Shown here one piece after another: positions 39,640 through 48,860 of a DNA stretch of 64,000 nt (the stretch's first letter is position 1; every line of letters starts with the position of its first letter). Below the pieces are notes generated by a model. It made no database searches and had not been told where the DNA came from. It saw only the letters and a list, made by a program, of their open reading frames with translations. The DNA comes from Leptospiraceae bacterium UBA2033 (GTDB lineage Bacteria; Spirochaetota; Leptospiria; Leptospirales; Leptospiraceae): assembly GCA_002333425.1 (NCBI GenBank), contig DDBL01000097.1, forward strand, positions 24,180 to 88,179, given 5' to 3'. Both the position numbers and the translations under genes were made by a program.

Positions 39640-41778
39640 ATGTCAAAATTTAAGTTAAGTGTTCGTTTCAGTATTGTCACATTTTCCACTATTGCTGTTT
39701 TGCTATTTGGAGGTTTGATTAGTTTTGTATCTTACCTTGGAAGTAAAAACTCTGTTCGATTCCTGGTGGACAGTTTAATGGACAAAGCTGCAGAACATAT
39801 AATCGATAAAACTATCAATTACTTAGATGCAGCAGTTCTTAATACAGACTTACATGAAACCTTTATAGAAAATGGACTTCTTAAAAACAAAAAAACGAAA
39901 CTACTCGAAAAATATTTCAAAGGAATCGTCCAAACTAATCCGCAGTTTTTAAGTATGTACTATGGAGATGAATTAGGTAACTTCATCATGGCAAAAGAAA
40001 TGCCAGATCATAGTTTCAGTATCCAAAGAATCACTCGCAAAGGAAAAAAAGCTAAAATAATTTGGGAACATGAAAATAAAAAATGGTTTGAGGAAAAGAA
40101 TTTTCAAATTGAAATCCTTGCTTCAGAAGATGCTTACAATCCTAAAATGCGACCTTGGTACAAAGAAGCACTTGCTTCCAAAACTCATGCTTGGACAGAT
40201 GTTTACGTATTTTTTAGCGACCGCAAACCAGGAATTACCTGCAGCCGAGCAGTTTATGACAAAACTGGAAAATTTATTGGAGTACTTGGTATTGATATTA
40301 GTATTTTAGAATTATCTCAATTTTTAAGTACAATTAAAATTGGAACAAATGGTAAAGTATTTTTATTAGACTCTAAGAATCAACTAGTTGCAATTCCTTC
40401 GTCCGATCCAAAAGAATTAGAAAAAATCATGTTAGAAGAAACTAACCCTGAAGGCAAAAAATCTTTAAAACTTTTAACAGCAGATAAGATGGATAATCCT
40501 CTACTGTCAAGCTCGTTTAATTTTTACAAATCAAATAAAGACAATGCACACAAAGAAGAATTTGATTTTTTTGAATATGGATACCAAGGAATTGATTACA
40601 TCGCAAAGTATATATCTTTCAAAAAAGATGATATTGAATGGAAAATTGCTATCGTTGTTCCAGAAAATGATTTTATGCATATTGTTCATAGGAATAACAA
40701 ATACATACTTTTAATTTCGATTGTTCTAATTGCTGTCGCAGTTTTATTCGAATTCCAGTTCTCAAAAAAATTATCCAAACCACTTTCATTACTCTCTGAG
40801 GAAATGAGAAAAATTCAAAATTTCGATTTAGCATCAGACATACAGATTAAATCCTTTTTATTTGAAGTAGACAATATGGCGCAGTCTTTTCACAAAATGC
40901 GCACAGGGCTTCGCTCGTTTAAAAAATATGTACCAGACGAATTAGTCCGAGAATTGATTGCTCTAAACAAAGAAGCAATTTTAGAAGGCGAAAGACGCTC
41001 TATGACTATTTACTTTTCGGACATAGCAGGATTTACCTCTATCTCTGAAAAATTACAACCTGAAGAGCTAGTTGAACAATTGAGTCAATACTTAGGAAGT
41101 GCAAGTAAAATCATTACAGAGCATAACGGGACGTTAGACAAATACATCGGAGATGCTATCATGGCATTTTGGGGTGCCCCCACTCCACTTGAAGACCATG
41201 CACTCCAAGCGTGCCTTTCTGCTATTGAACATAAACGTGTTTTACATTTAGCCAACCAAGAATTAGAGCGAATGGGCAAACTACCATTTAACGACAGAAT
41301 TGGAATTCACACAGGAGAAGTTATTGTAGGAAATATGGGTTCAGAAAATCGACTCAACTACACTGTAATTGGAGACAATGTAAACCTAGCAAGTCGACTC
41401 GAAAGTATTAACAAATACTATGGAACAGAAATTATCATTAGCGAATCAACATATGAATTGGTAAAAGATTTTGTGGAAGTACGAATTTTAGATTTAGTTG
41501 CAGTGAAAGGAAAACACAATGCGATAGGAATCTATGAACTTATTTGTGAAAAAGAAGAAGCTAGTTTAGAAGTTCAGAAATTTAATTCTCTTTTCAATGA
41601 AGCAGTTAGTTTATACAGAAATAAAGAATTTCAAGAAGCATTAAAATTTTTCCAAGAAACACTTCGAATTAAATCTTCCGATTTAGCATCTAAAGTCTAC
41701 ATAGAACGATGTGAGAATTACATGCGTAATCCTCCATCAGAATCTTGGAATGGAGTTTATGAATCAAAGACAAAATAA
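39640..41778 (+). CDS. Cache-domain class III adenylate/guanylate cyclase
   Basis: From the ATG at 39640 (AAGGA upstream) the protein has 712 residues. TM1 (about 10-30), an extracellular dCache domain (with NPKMRPWYKEA and GVLGIDISI), TM2 (about 353-372), a HAMP-like linker, a class III cyclase domain (about 450-640) and a TPR-like tail. Cyclase residues include YFSDIAGFTS (first metal Asp), LDKYIGDAIMAFWGAP (substrate Lys and second Asp) and NYTVIGDNVNLASRLE (transition-state Asn/Arg). Lys and Thr at the purine-selecting sites favour ATP, so cAMP is the likely product. A 4-bp frame extension to 39586 is not needed. Confidence 0.92.
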   Translation: MSKFKLSVRFSIVTFSTIAVLLFGGLISFVSYLGSKNSVRFLVDSLMDKAAEHIIDKTINYLDAAVLNTDLHETFIENGLLKNKKTKLLEKYFKGIVQTNPQFLSMYYGDELGNFIMAKEMPDHSFSIQRITRKGKKAKIIWEHENKKWFEEKNFQIEILASEDAYNPKMRPWYKEALASKTHAWTDVYVFFSDRKPGITCSRAVYDKTGKFIGVLGIDISILELSQFLSTIKIGTNGKVFLLDSKNQLVAIPSSDPKELEKIMLEETNPEGKKSLKLLTADKMDNPLLSSSFNFYKSNKDNAHKEEFDFFEYGYQGIDYIAKYISFKKDDIEWKIAIVVPENDFMHIVHRNNKYILLISIVLIAVAVLFEFQFSKKLSKPLSLLSEEMRKIQNFDLASDIQIKSFLFEVDNMAQSFHKMRTGLRSFKKYVPDELVRELIALNKEAILEGERRSMTIYFSDIAGFTSISEKLQPEELVEQLSQYLGSASKIITEHNGTLDKYIGDAIMAFWGAPTPLEDHALQACLSAIEHKRVLHLANQELERMGKLPFNDRIGIHTGEVIVGNMGSENRLNYTVIGDNVNLASRLESINKYYGTEIIISESTYELVKDFVEVRILDLVAVKGKHNAIGIYELICEKEEASLEVQKFNSLFNEAVSLYRNKEFQEALKFFQETLRIKSSDLASKVYIERCENYMRNPPSESWNGVYESKTK

Positions 41779-41791
41779 CTTTATTTTGTCT
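41768..41791 (+). terminator. AT-rich hairpin over the cyclase stop codon
   Basis: AGACAAAATAA pairs perfectly with TTATTTTGTCT and includes the TAA stop. There is no T run after it, so it may be a weak terminator or an RNA-stability structure. Confidence 0.35.
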
Positions 41792-41914
41792 CATAAGACA
41801 TATATTATGTTTCATTAAATTTGAATTGGTAATTTTTTTTCAAAATATTTTACTAATTCAAAAGAATAAATTTTACATTCTCAATTCTCAAGTTTTGGTT
41901 TCCGAAAATAAAGT

Positions 41915-42646
41915 GTGTCCCAAGAATATCCATCCAATTCTTCAAAATCTTTTTTATACTATCTATCCTTTATTCTAATTGGATTGATTTTGATTGATAA
42001 GAGTTTACATCGAAAACCACCTAAACTAAATACACAAAAGTTAAATCCAATTAATCATGTTCAAAACATAGATTTATTAGAAGATTCTAATATACCTGAG
42101 AATAACGAAGAAACAGAAAACTCTTCGCAAGAATTGCCGATTGTAAGAGCTGAGAATAACCTAAAAGGACTTTCTGAATTTTCAACCGATGAACCTGAAA
42201 CATTACAAGGCATTTATTTTTTAAAGTTCTATCAGGCAGGAAATAAAAATTATTCCAAACTTGTAAAAGTGCAACGAAAAGTAAAGGGCAGTTTAAAAAA
42301 GAGAATCAAACTAGTTTTAAAAGAACTTAAAAAAGGACCAAATGCAGAAGAACAAGATAAAGGTGTTTTGAGTGTTCTTCCTTCCAAATTTCAATATTCC
42401 AAAAAAATGAAATTAGTAGATGGTGTTTTACATATTTCCCTCGAAAATAATTTTCAAAAAAATGCAGGAAAAGATCTAATGCAAGACAGGCTAGATCAAC
42501 TCAGTCATACACTTTTTGAATTCAAAGAAATCAAGGGAATCAAAGTCTATATCGACGGGAAAGAAACTCATACGATGGGAAAGGATAATTTAAAAATTCC
42601 AGACGTACTAGCAAGAAGCAGTTTCAGAAAAGTAGTATTTCTTTAA
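41915..42646 (+). CDS. GerMN-domain membrane-anchored protein
   Basis: 243 residues from a GTG start. One N-terminal anchor (FLYYLSFILIGLILI) and an acidic linker precede a GerMN domain: GIYFLKFY, LVKVQRKV, ELKKGPNAEEQDKGVLSVLPS, DGVLHISLENNF, LDQLSHTLFEFKEIKGIKVYIDG. GerMN domains occur in GerM and other envelope proteins; the role is thought to be structural or binding. The stop overlaps the convergent trpC stop. The ribosome binding site is weak. Confidence 0.8.
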   Translation: MSQEYPSNSSKSFLYYLSFILIGLILIDKSLHRKPPKLNTQKLNPINHVQNIDLLEDSNIPENNEETENSSQELPIVRAENNLKGLSEFSTDEPETLQGIYFLKFYQAGNKNYSKLVKVQRKVKGSLKKRIKLVLKELKKGPNAEEQDKGVLSVLPSKFQYSKKMKLVDGVLHISLENNFQKNAGKDLMQDRLDQLSHTLFEFKEIKGIKVYIDGKETHTMGKDNLKIPDVLARSSFRKVVFL

Positions 42647-43323
42647 CTCACCAGTTCTTTGTATGCTGAGGTTATATCTTCTTTTTGCATAAAATACGTT
42701 CCAATAAGAGTTGACTGAACGTATTTTTTCATATTTTGATAATCATTTCGATTTTTGATTCCTGACTCTCCCACTATATGAATATGTTTGGGCAAATCTA
42801 GAGAAACCTCTTCGATTAAGTTTTGGTGGATTTGAAATGTATCTAGATCACGGGTGTTGATGCCAATGATGCGAGATCCAACTTCTACAGCAATTTCTGC
42901 TTCTTTTCTAGTATGGATTTCAACTAATACCTCTAATCCCAACGAATACGCATAGTCTAATAATTCCTTTAACTGAGTTGGTTTAAGAATACGAACAATT
43001 AAAAGAATTGCGGATGCTCCAAATCTTACTGCTTCTCGAATTTGTTTTTCGTGTAAAATAAAATCCTTTCGGATTACAGGTAAATTTACACTAGCTGCTA
43101 CTCTTTGTAAATCCTCTAAACTACCTTGAAAAAAATTTCTATCGGTTAATACAGATATTGCTCTTGCACCACAGGCTTCATAAATACGAGCAATCTTGAC
43201 AGCATCGTAATCAGCTCGGATAATACCCATAGAAGGACTAGCTTTTTTACATTCGGCAATGATAGAATCAAAACTGGATTTGAGGGAATCTAAAAGAGAA
43301 AACCTAGGACGAGACAAGTCCAT
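42643..43323 (-). CDS. trpC: Indole-3-glycerol phosphate synthase
   Basis: A TIM-barrel tryptophan enzyme that converts CdRP to indole-3-glycerol phosphate. Signature blocks: IIAECKKASPSMG, RAISVLTDRNFFQGS, VNLPVIRKDFI, EVLVEIHTRKEAEIA, IIGINTRDL and IHIVGESGIK. The first ATG (43323) leaves out the usual N-terminal helix, but in the same frame upstream, between 43389 and 43324, a matching helix ILEKIILQKELEVAETPFY is encoded. No ATG, GTG or TTG exists in that frame before the stop at 43411; ATT at 43389 is the only near-start found. The true start is therefore unresolved. No other trp genes are near. Confidence 0.9.
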   Translation of the reverse strand: MDLSRPRFSLLDSLKSSFDSIIAECKKASPSMGIIRADYDAVKIARIYEACGARAISVLTDRNFFQGSLEDLQRVAASVNLPVIRKDFILHEKQIREAVRFGASAILLIVRILKPTQLKELLDYAYSLGLEVLVEIHTRKEAEIAVEVGSRIIGINTRDLDTFQIHQNLIEEVSLDLPKHIHIVGESGIKNRNDYQNMKKYVQSTLIGTYFMQKEDITSAYKELVS

Positions 43324-43410
43324 ATAAAAAGGAGTCTCTGCTACTTCTAGCTCCTTTTGTAAGATGATTTTTTCGAGGATGGGGTTAATGGCTAATTCTA
43401 AGAAAACCGA

Positions 43411-43746
43411 CTATTTGAAGTCGGCTAATGCATCTGCTTCGGTAGCATAAATATCAAACAGAGAAGTAAGCTCAATTACATCAAAAATTCTCTTCACTGC
43501 TGGTTTGATATTGCACATTTTCAAAACTCCCTCTTTGGAGTTTAATTTGCGTAGTGTGGAGATACAAGCTCGAAAGCCTGAAGAAGACATGTATTCAATG
43601 CCTTCCATATTTAGAAGAACTTTCTTATGACCACCATTGTCGATGATCTCAGCAAGCCCTTCTTCCACTTCATTTGCAACAGAAACGTCTAAACGTCCTT
43701 CAAGATAAACTACGAGTATATCGCCTTTATTTGTATGTTTAAGCAA
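43411..43746 (-). CDS. STAS-domain protein (anti-sigma factor antagonist-like)
   Basis: From the TTG at 43746 (AGGAT 7 bp upstream), 111 residues of a single STAS domain: ILVVYLEGRLDVSVANEVEE, KVLLNMEGIEYMSSSGFRACIS (phospho-Ser site) and LKMCNIKPAVKRIFDVIELTSLFDIYAT. Such proteins are phosphorylated by a HATPase kinase and dephosphorylated by SpoIIE or RsbU phosphatases. The phospho-acceptor Ser is present. It is followed by trpC with a 22-codon gap. The open frame to 43776 would add ten unlikely residues. Confidence 0.87.
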   Translation of the reverse strand: MLKHTNKGDILVVYLEGRLDVSVANEVEEGLAEIIDNGGHKKVLLNMEGIEYMSSSGFRACISTLRKLNSKEGVLKMCNIKPAVKRIFDVIELTSLFDIYATEADALADFK

Positions 43747-43823
43747 GGTTTGTATCCTAAAAAATAATATATACATCTACCCTAAGCCTAAAATTGTGTC
43801 AATGAAACTTTTAGAAAAAATGT

Positions 43824-45164
43824 ATGAACCCAATAGAAGTATTAATAACCAAACCCACAGTCCTTGTAATCGGCGGTGGAATTACCGGAAAATCAGTCGT
43901 AGAATTCCTTACGAAATTTGAATGTAAAATTCTTCTCGTAGATTACAAACCGCAACCAAGTATCGCAGGCATATCCTATTACCCTGACTCAACCGAATTT
44001 TCCGATCTTGGAAAAATAGACTTTGCCGTCAAAAGTCCTGGTTTTAAACCAAGCCACCCCATTCTTCTGGAACTTAGAAAAAACTCTATCCCAGTTGTAA
44101 GTGAGATCGAGTTAGCGAGGCATTTTTTTAAAGGAAAAATAATCGGAATCACAGGAACCGATGGAAAATCCACAACGACCGCCCTCACCTACCATATCAT
44201 CCAAAAATCCTTTCCCAAGTCAAAAATGGGTGGAAATATTGGAGTTCCCTTCATTGAATTCTGCTTGGAAGATTTAGACATTGCGGTCTTAGAGCTAAGC
44301 AGTTACCAGTTAGATGATTCTAGCCTGTTAGATTTAGATGTATCTGCAGTCCTAAACATTGCACCCGACCATTTAGAAAGACATAAAACCATGGAAAATT
44401 ATCTGGAGGCAAAAAAACGAATCATCAACCGCAATAATCCTAATTCTGTATTCGTAACTAATGAACGTCTATTCCCAAAATTAAACCTTACTCAGTTAGA
44501 CCTAAAAGGCAAATTACAATTATTCGGTGAAACGAGTGACTCTTCAGCCAAAATTCTTTTAGAAGAAGGAAAAATTATAACCGATCGATTCACCTACTCT
44601 ACAAATGAATTTCCCCTCGAAGGAAAACACAATCTAGAGAATTTATCTGCTAGCATTTTACTTTCTGAGGCTATTGGGTGTTTACCCGAAAATATTCAGA
44701 GCGCCATCTCTGACTTCACCGGACTTCTCTACCGATTCCAAAAAATCAAAACTTGGAACAAAATCACTTTTATCAATGATTCCAAATCCACTAATATTCA
44801 CAGTATGTTGTCTGGTCTATCTGGAATTGAGAGTCATACTCCGATTATCCTCATCCTCGGCGGAAAACAAAAAGACGAAGAACTACTCCCCCTTACAAAC
44901 CGCCTAAAAGAATTAAACGTAGTTGTATTTCTAATTGGCGAAGCCAGACTTCACTGGGAAAAAGAACTCCGTGACTGTCTAAACGAACGTCTTTTTGTAA
45001 AAGAAAATTTAACCGAAGCTGTAAAATCTATTCGAGAAAAAGTTAACCAATCTAAATTCGATATGATTCTTTTCTCACCTGCCTGTGCTAGTTTCGATCA
45101 ATACAATAACTTTGAAGAGCGCGGAAGACATTTTACTGAATTGGTGAATAGTTTTTTTGTGTAA
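43824..45164 (+). CDS. murD: UDP-N-acetylmuramoyl-L-alanine:D-glutamate ligase MurD
   Basis: 446 residues. Rossmann-like N domain (VLVIGGGITGKSV), P-loop GITGTDGKSTT near residue 105, GNIGVPF, LSSYQLD, NIAPDHLERH, NDSKSTN and ILGGKQKDEEL are Mur-ligase blocks. MurD adds D-Glu to UDP-MurNAc-L-Ala in the cytoplasm. Length fits. It lies away from the mur/fts cluster at the right end (murE at 62800), between STAS and PilZ genes and on the opposite strand to both. Confidence 0.95.
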   Translation: MNPIEVLITKPTVLVIGGGITGKSVVEFLTKFECKILLVDYKPQPSIAGISYYPDSTEFSDLGKIDFAVKSPGFKPSHPILLELRKNSIPVVSEIELARHFFKGKIIGITGTDGKSTTTALTYHIIQKSFPKSKMGGNIGVPFIEFCLEDLDIAVLELSSYQLDDSSLLDLDVSAVLNIAPDHLERHKTMENYLEAKKRIINRNNPNSVFVTNERLFPKLNLTQLDLKGKLQLFGETSDSSAKILLEEGKIITDRFTYSTNEFPLEGKHNLENLSASILLSEAIGCLPENIQSAISDFTGLLYRFQKIKTWNKITFINDSKSTNIHSMLSGLSGIESHTPIILILGGKQKDEELLPLTNRLKELNVVVFLIGEARLHWEKELRDCLNERLFVKENLTEAVKSIREKVNQSKFDMILFSPACASFDQYNNFEERGRHFTELVNSFFV

Positions 45165-45249
45165 ATCAGAACGATAGGCGAAACTTTTAACTGCATACTC
45201 AAACGAATTGAATGACTGCGTTGTGTCTAGGTGTCAGATTTTTCAAATT

Positions 45250-45576
45250 TTAACCTGTTAAAGAAAAAAAATCTCGATCAGTGACCGATTCAGTGAAAGC
45301 AACGCTTATGGCATACATAAAACTACTTTTGTAAGTATGAGTTCTTACTCTCGATACAGAATTGCTTGCACGAATAGTTGCTTTTTTCTCGAAAAAGTCC
45401 TGATTAAAAGTAAAACGAATGGTAACCTCTTGCCCCACTTTCCCGTTAAAAGTACTCAGGAGCATTGCTCCTCCGTCACTTAGATTACTAATGTAACAAC
45501 TTTCATCATCAATCTTGCCCTGAATCTCAGTGGGCATCCTGACGCTTGCTCTTCTGTCTGAATAATTATCGCTCAT
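45250..45576 (-). CDS. PilZ domain protein (c-di-GMP receptor candidate)
   Basis: 108 residues. The N-terminal DRRASVRMP carries the RxxxR-type site, and YISNLSDGGAMLL the D/NxSxxG motif of PilZ domains. These are the two parts that bind c-di-GMP. A lone PilZ domain usually controls motility or surface traits. A GGDEF cyclase is at 46832, so a local signalling pair is possible (inference). Confidence 0.82.
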   Translation of the reverse strand: MSDNYSDRRASVRMPTEIQGKIDDESCYISNLSDGGAMLLSTFNGKVGQEVTIRFTFNQDFFEKKATIRASNSVSRVRTHTYKSSFMYAISVAFTESVTDRDFFSLTG

Positions 45577-45747
45577 ATTTTATAACTCTTACTTACACTT
45601 TTAGATTAGGAAAGTATTTTAACGTGAATTTAATACAAGTAAAAATTTAAAGATTATACTAGGTGCCAATTGATCATATTTTGTCTTTACTTTTTGATAC
45701 TCTTACTAAGTGATGATTGTTAAAACAAGAGAGTGAAAAGAGGAATT

Positions 45748-46554
45748 ATGAAAGTAGTTGAGAAAAAGTTAAAAGGAAAATGGGTTTTAATTACAGGAGC
45801 TTCTAGTGGTTTTGGAATCGACTTTGCCAATATTTTTGCAGAGAGTGGGACAAACTTAATTTTAACTGCAAGACGTATTGAGCCAATGGTAGAATTAAAA
45901 AAGAAACTAGAAAATCTATATAAGATTAAAGTGGAAGTAATCCCAATGGATTTATCCATCAAAGATGCAGCAATCAATCTCTACAACCAAATCAAAGCCA
46001 AGGGGATAACAGTAGATACCCTCATCAATAATGCAGGTTTTGGAATATTTGGAGAATTCATAAATTCGTCTTGGGAAGAAGAAGAAAAACAACTCATGGT
46101 AGATGTCGTAAATTTAATGCACTTAACCAAACTTTACCTAAAAGACATGGTAGCGGCTAATTTTGGTTATATTCTAAATATTTCCTCCATCGGCGGTTAT
46201 CAACCTTCTCCTCTTTATGCCTCCTACTCTGCTGGTAAAAGTTATGTCCTAAATTTTACAGAAGCCTTAAACTACGAACTTAGAAATACGAATGTAAGAG
46301 TAAGCACTCTTGCGCCCGGGGTCACAGCAACTGGATTTCAAGAAACTGCGGCTAAAGGCAAACCCCTCAGTCTATACCAAAAACTTAGCATGATGAAAAG
46401 TAGACCAGTTGCCGAAACCGGTGTAAAGGGAATGATGAAAGGAACTCCAAGTGTTATGCCAGGCTTGTTTAACAAACTAAGTATTTTTGCTCTCAGGCTA
46501 ACACCGAGAAAGCTAATGCCATTTATGGTGTATAAACTGATGAAGGTAGACTAA
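45748..46554 (+). CDS. SDR family oxidoreductase
   Basis: 269 residues from the ATG at 45748 (GAGGA 5 bp upstream; the open frame to 45733 starts at GTG). Cofactor loop GASSGFGIDF, NNAGFGIFGEF, and the catalytic ISSIGGYQPSPLYASYSAGKSY are clear. The late TLAPGVTATGF block and no signal suggest a cytoplasmic reductase of the DltE/YqjQ subgroup. Substrate unknown. It is the only gene of its block on the plus strand before the tRNA. Confidence 0.87.
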   Translation: MKVVEKKLKGKWVLITGASSGFGIDFANIFAESGTNLILTARRIEPMVELKKKLENLYKIKVEVIPMDLSIKDAAINLYNQIKAKGITVDTLINNAGFGIFGEFINSSWEEEEKQLMVDVVNLMHLTKLYLKDMVAANFGYILNISSIGGYQPSPLYASYSAGKSYVLNFTEALNYELRNTNVRVSTLAPGVTATGFQETAAKGKPLSLYQKLSMMKSRPVAETGVKGMMKGTPSVMPGLFNKLSIFALRLTPRKLMPFMVYKLMKVD

Positions 46555-46604
46555 TAAAATTGGACAATGAAGAGATGGGAACTGAGAGTTGGAAGGAAAA
46601 TAAA

Positions 46605-46677
46605 TGGCGCGGACAGGATTCGAACCTGTGACCTTTGGGTTATGAGCCCAACGAGCTGCCAGCTGCTCCACCGCGCG
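46605..46677 (-). tRNA. Initiator tRNA-Met (anticodon CAT)
   Basis: Read on the minus strand, acceptor CGCGCGG pairs with CCGCGCC except at position 1-72 (C-C). D arm GAGC/GCTC, anticodon stem TTGGG/CCCAA with loop CTCATAA, and T arm ACAGG-TTCGAAT-CCTGT are present. The unpaired first base and the three G-C pairs at the foot of the anticodon stem are initiator hallmarks. CCA is not encoded. Confidence 0.95.
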
Positions 46678-46831
46678 ATATATATGTCACTTTATTAAAG
46701 CGAAGTTTAATGTCAAACTATTATCTAACTTTTTATAGAAATTTTGTTTTTTTATTTTTTTAGAAATATGTTCTTGTAGTTTATGTAAGTATCTGTAGAA
46801 TTTGTGCAAATTTAGTAAGAGGTAAAGAAAA

Positions 46832-47902
46832 TTGAGTAAGAAAAAAGAAGATTCAGGTTCATTTGAACAACTCGAACATTATGAGAAGAAAATATATGAC
46901 CAGAAACAATTATTAGAAATTAGCAAAGCTTTAAATTCCACGTTAGACTACAACTATCTAATTGATGCGATCTTAAATATCTGTTTGGCTCAACTGCAAA
47001 CTCTGAATGCAGCTATATACCTAGCTCCCGATGTAGATGCTGATCATTTTACGTTAGACGCAAGCCATAAAGGTTTTGATATTTCAGATAAAGACATGAA
47101 AATGAAAATCATGATAGACTCTCCTTTCGTACAAAATTTTGAAGAAAAACCAAAAGCAATGACAATACGTCAATTGATCGATAACGGTTTAGGCGAAGAT
47201 GAATATTTTAAATACTTTAAATCGCTCGGGGCAGAAATGATTACTCCTTTAAATGCAAAAGGAAAGGTCAACGGATTACTCGTATTAGGCGAAAAAATGA
47301 CAATGAGTGATTTTTTAGAAAATGAAAAAGACTTTCTTACTATTCTTGCAAGCTTAGCAGGAGTTGCCGTAGAAAATTCTAGACTATACGAATTGGCTAC
47401 CGTTGATATGATGACTCAATTAAAAATCCATCACTACTTTCAATCCAAACTAAGAGAAGAGATGGATCGTTGCAGAAAAAAAGGTACTAAACTTGCGTTA
47501 CTTTTCACTGATATTGATAAATTCAAAGTATTCAATGATACACATGGTCATCAAGCAGGAGACGTAGTATTAATCGAAGTCGCCAAAAAACTAATCGAAT
47601 CTGCGCGTAAGAATGATATACCAGCACGTTATGGTGGGGAAGAGTTTTGTGTTGTAATGCCTGGTGCTGATTTACAGGAAGGTTATGAAATGGGCGAAAA
47701 AATTCGTAAAGCGGTGGAAGCACAACTTGTAGAAAATCCAAACGGTGGTGATCCTTTAAAAGTAACAATCAGTGTAGGGGTAACAGAGTTTATGCCCACA
47801 GATAAAAATAACAAAGAACTTATTGAACGAGCAGATAAAGCACTATACCAAGCAAAACATGGGGGCAGAAACCAAACCATTTGTTATAAAATTCCAGAAT
47901 AA
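46832..47902 (+). CDS. GAF-GGDEF diguanylate cyclase
   Basis: 356 residues from a TTG start (GAGGT upstream). An N-terminal coiled coil (about 8-40), a GAF domain (about 45-185) and a GGDEF domain (about 190-355). The active motif is GGEEF (about 268), TDIDKFKVFNDTHGHQAGD gives the metal site, and RKND five residues before GGEEF matches the RxxD inhibition site, so product feedback is likely. It makes c-di-GMP in the cytoplasm. A PilZ receptor candidate is 1.3 kb away. Confidence 0.93.
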   Translation: MSKKKEDSGSFEQLEHYEKKIYDQKQLLEISKALNSTLDYNYLIDAILNICLAQLQTLNAAIYLAPDVDADHFTLDASHKGFDISDKDMKMKIMIDSPFVQNFEEKPKAMTIRQLIDNGLGEDEYFKYFKSLGAEMITPLNAKGKVNGLLVLGEKMTMSDFLENEKDFLTILASLAGVAVENSRLYELATVDMMTQLKIHHYFQSKLREEMDRCRKKGTKLALLFTDIDKFKVFNDTHGHQAGDVVLIEVAKKLIESARKNDIPARYGGEEFCVVMPGADLQEGYEMGEKIRKAVEAQLVENPNGGDPLKVTISVGVTEFMPTDKNNKELIERADKALYQAKHGGRNQTICYKIPE

Positions 47903-47944
47903 GATATTGATTCAAACTTTCACTAAATTTTTCGTAGAGATACC

Positions 47945-48859
47945 ATGAAAAAAATAAGCAGTTTTTTTTTGTATCTCTACGCTATTCTATTTCTATTTTC
48001 CTTTTGTAAAACTTCAAATGCGAACTTCATAACAAACTCTAATTTAGATCACCACAAATTTTCAATTAAAGAAAATGGAATTCAACCTATTGTAATTTTA
48101 TCAGCACAAAATCCGAACGGGGAACAAAAACTTACAGAATTAAGTTTCGTAATCGACACAGGCTCCAATATTTCCCTTATCAAAAAAAATCTATTCACTC
48201 ACTCTGGACAAAAAAAAATTTTTCGACTAAAGTCCATATCAGGTGAAACAGAAAAAGAATCGATTGAAATAAAATTAAATTTATTTGATAAAAAGAATAA
48301 TCTAATTTTGGCAAACTCCATTTTTCATTCCTTAGATATTAGCTCAAGATTCGACTTTGATGGAATCATTGGAAATGATATATTAGAAAATTTTGATTTA
48401 TTTATCGAGTTACCAGACAATATATTTTTGCTAAAAACTACCGACACAAAACAAAACCTAGAAGGATTTAAAAAAATACCCTTACTTGTATCAGAAGGAC
48501 ATATTATTTTTCAAATAAAAATCAAAAATTCACCGTGTAGACTTTTGTTTGATACAGGAGCTGGAATTTCTTATTTAAAAACTGAAAAAGCCAAAGAACT
48601 AAACTTGAAAATGGGTGGAAAAGCCAGTTTTTTGGACTTAGAGGGCAACCAAATAGATACTATTTATCATATTGGCGAAAATCTTTGTGTGGATGAAAAC
48701 ATCTGTCAAAAAAAGATAGATTTATTGTCAGGAAATTCTATTGAAGACTTCCTCTCCAATGAAGAAAACCTAGATGGAATATTAGGACAAAATTGGATCA
48801 GTCAATATTCGATCCTAATTGATTATCGAAATAAAAGTCTATATATAAAGCAGAGATAA
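47945..48859 (+). CDS. Lipoprotein with two retropepsin-like aspartic protease domains
   Basis: 304 residues. The leader includes a T9 tract (SSFFLYLYAILFLFSF) and ends in CKTSN (lipobox SFC). Two domains each carry an aspartic protease active-site triplet: IDTGSNISL (about 70) and FDTGAGISY (about 201), each followed by a GIIGNDIL- or GILGQNWI-like flap region. Retroviral-like proteases need two such halves, so one chain could be self-sufficient like pepsin. It lies 2 bp before mnmA. Substrates unknown; probably periplasmic. Confidence 0.78.
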   Translation: MKKISSFFLYLYAILFLFSFCKTSNANFITNSNLDHHKFSIKENGIQPIVILSAQNPNGEQKLTELSFVIDTGSNISLIKKNLFTHSGQKKIFRLKSISGETEKESIEIKLNLFDKKNNLILANSIFHSLDISSRFDFDGIIGNDILENFDLFIELPDNIFLLKTTDTKQNLEGFKKIPLLVSEGHIIFQIKIKNSPCRLLFDTGAGISYLKTEKAKELNLKMGGKASFLDLEGNQIDTIYHIGENLCVDENICQKKIDLLSGNSIEDFLSNEENLDGILGQNWISQYSILIDYRNKSLYIKQR

Positions 48860-48860
48860 A

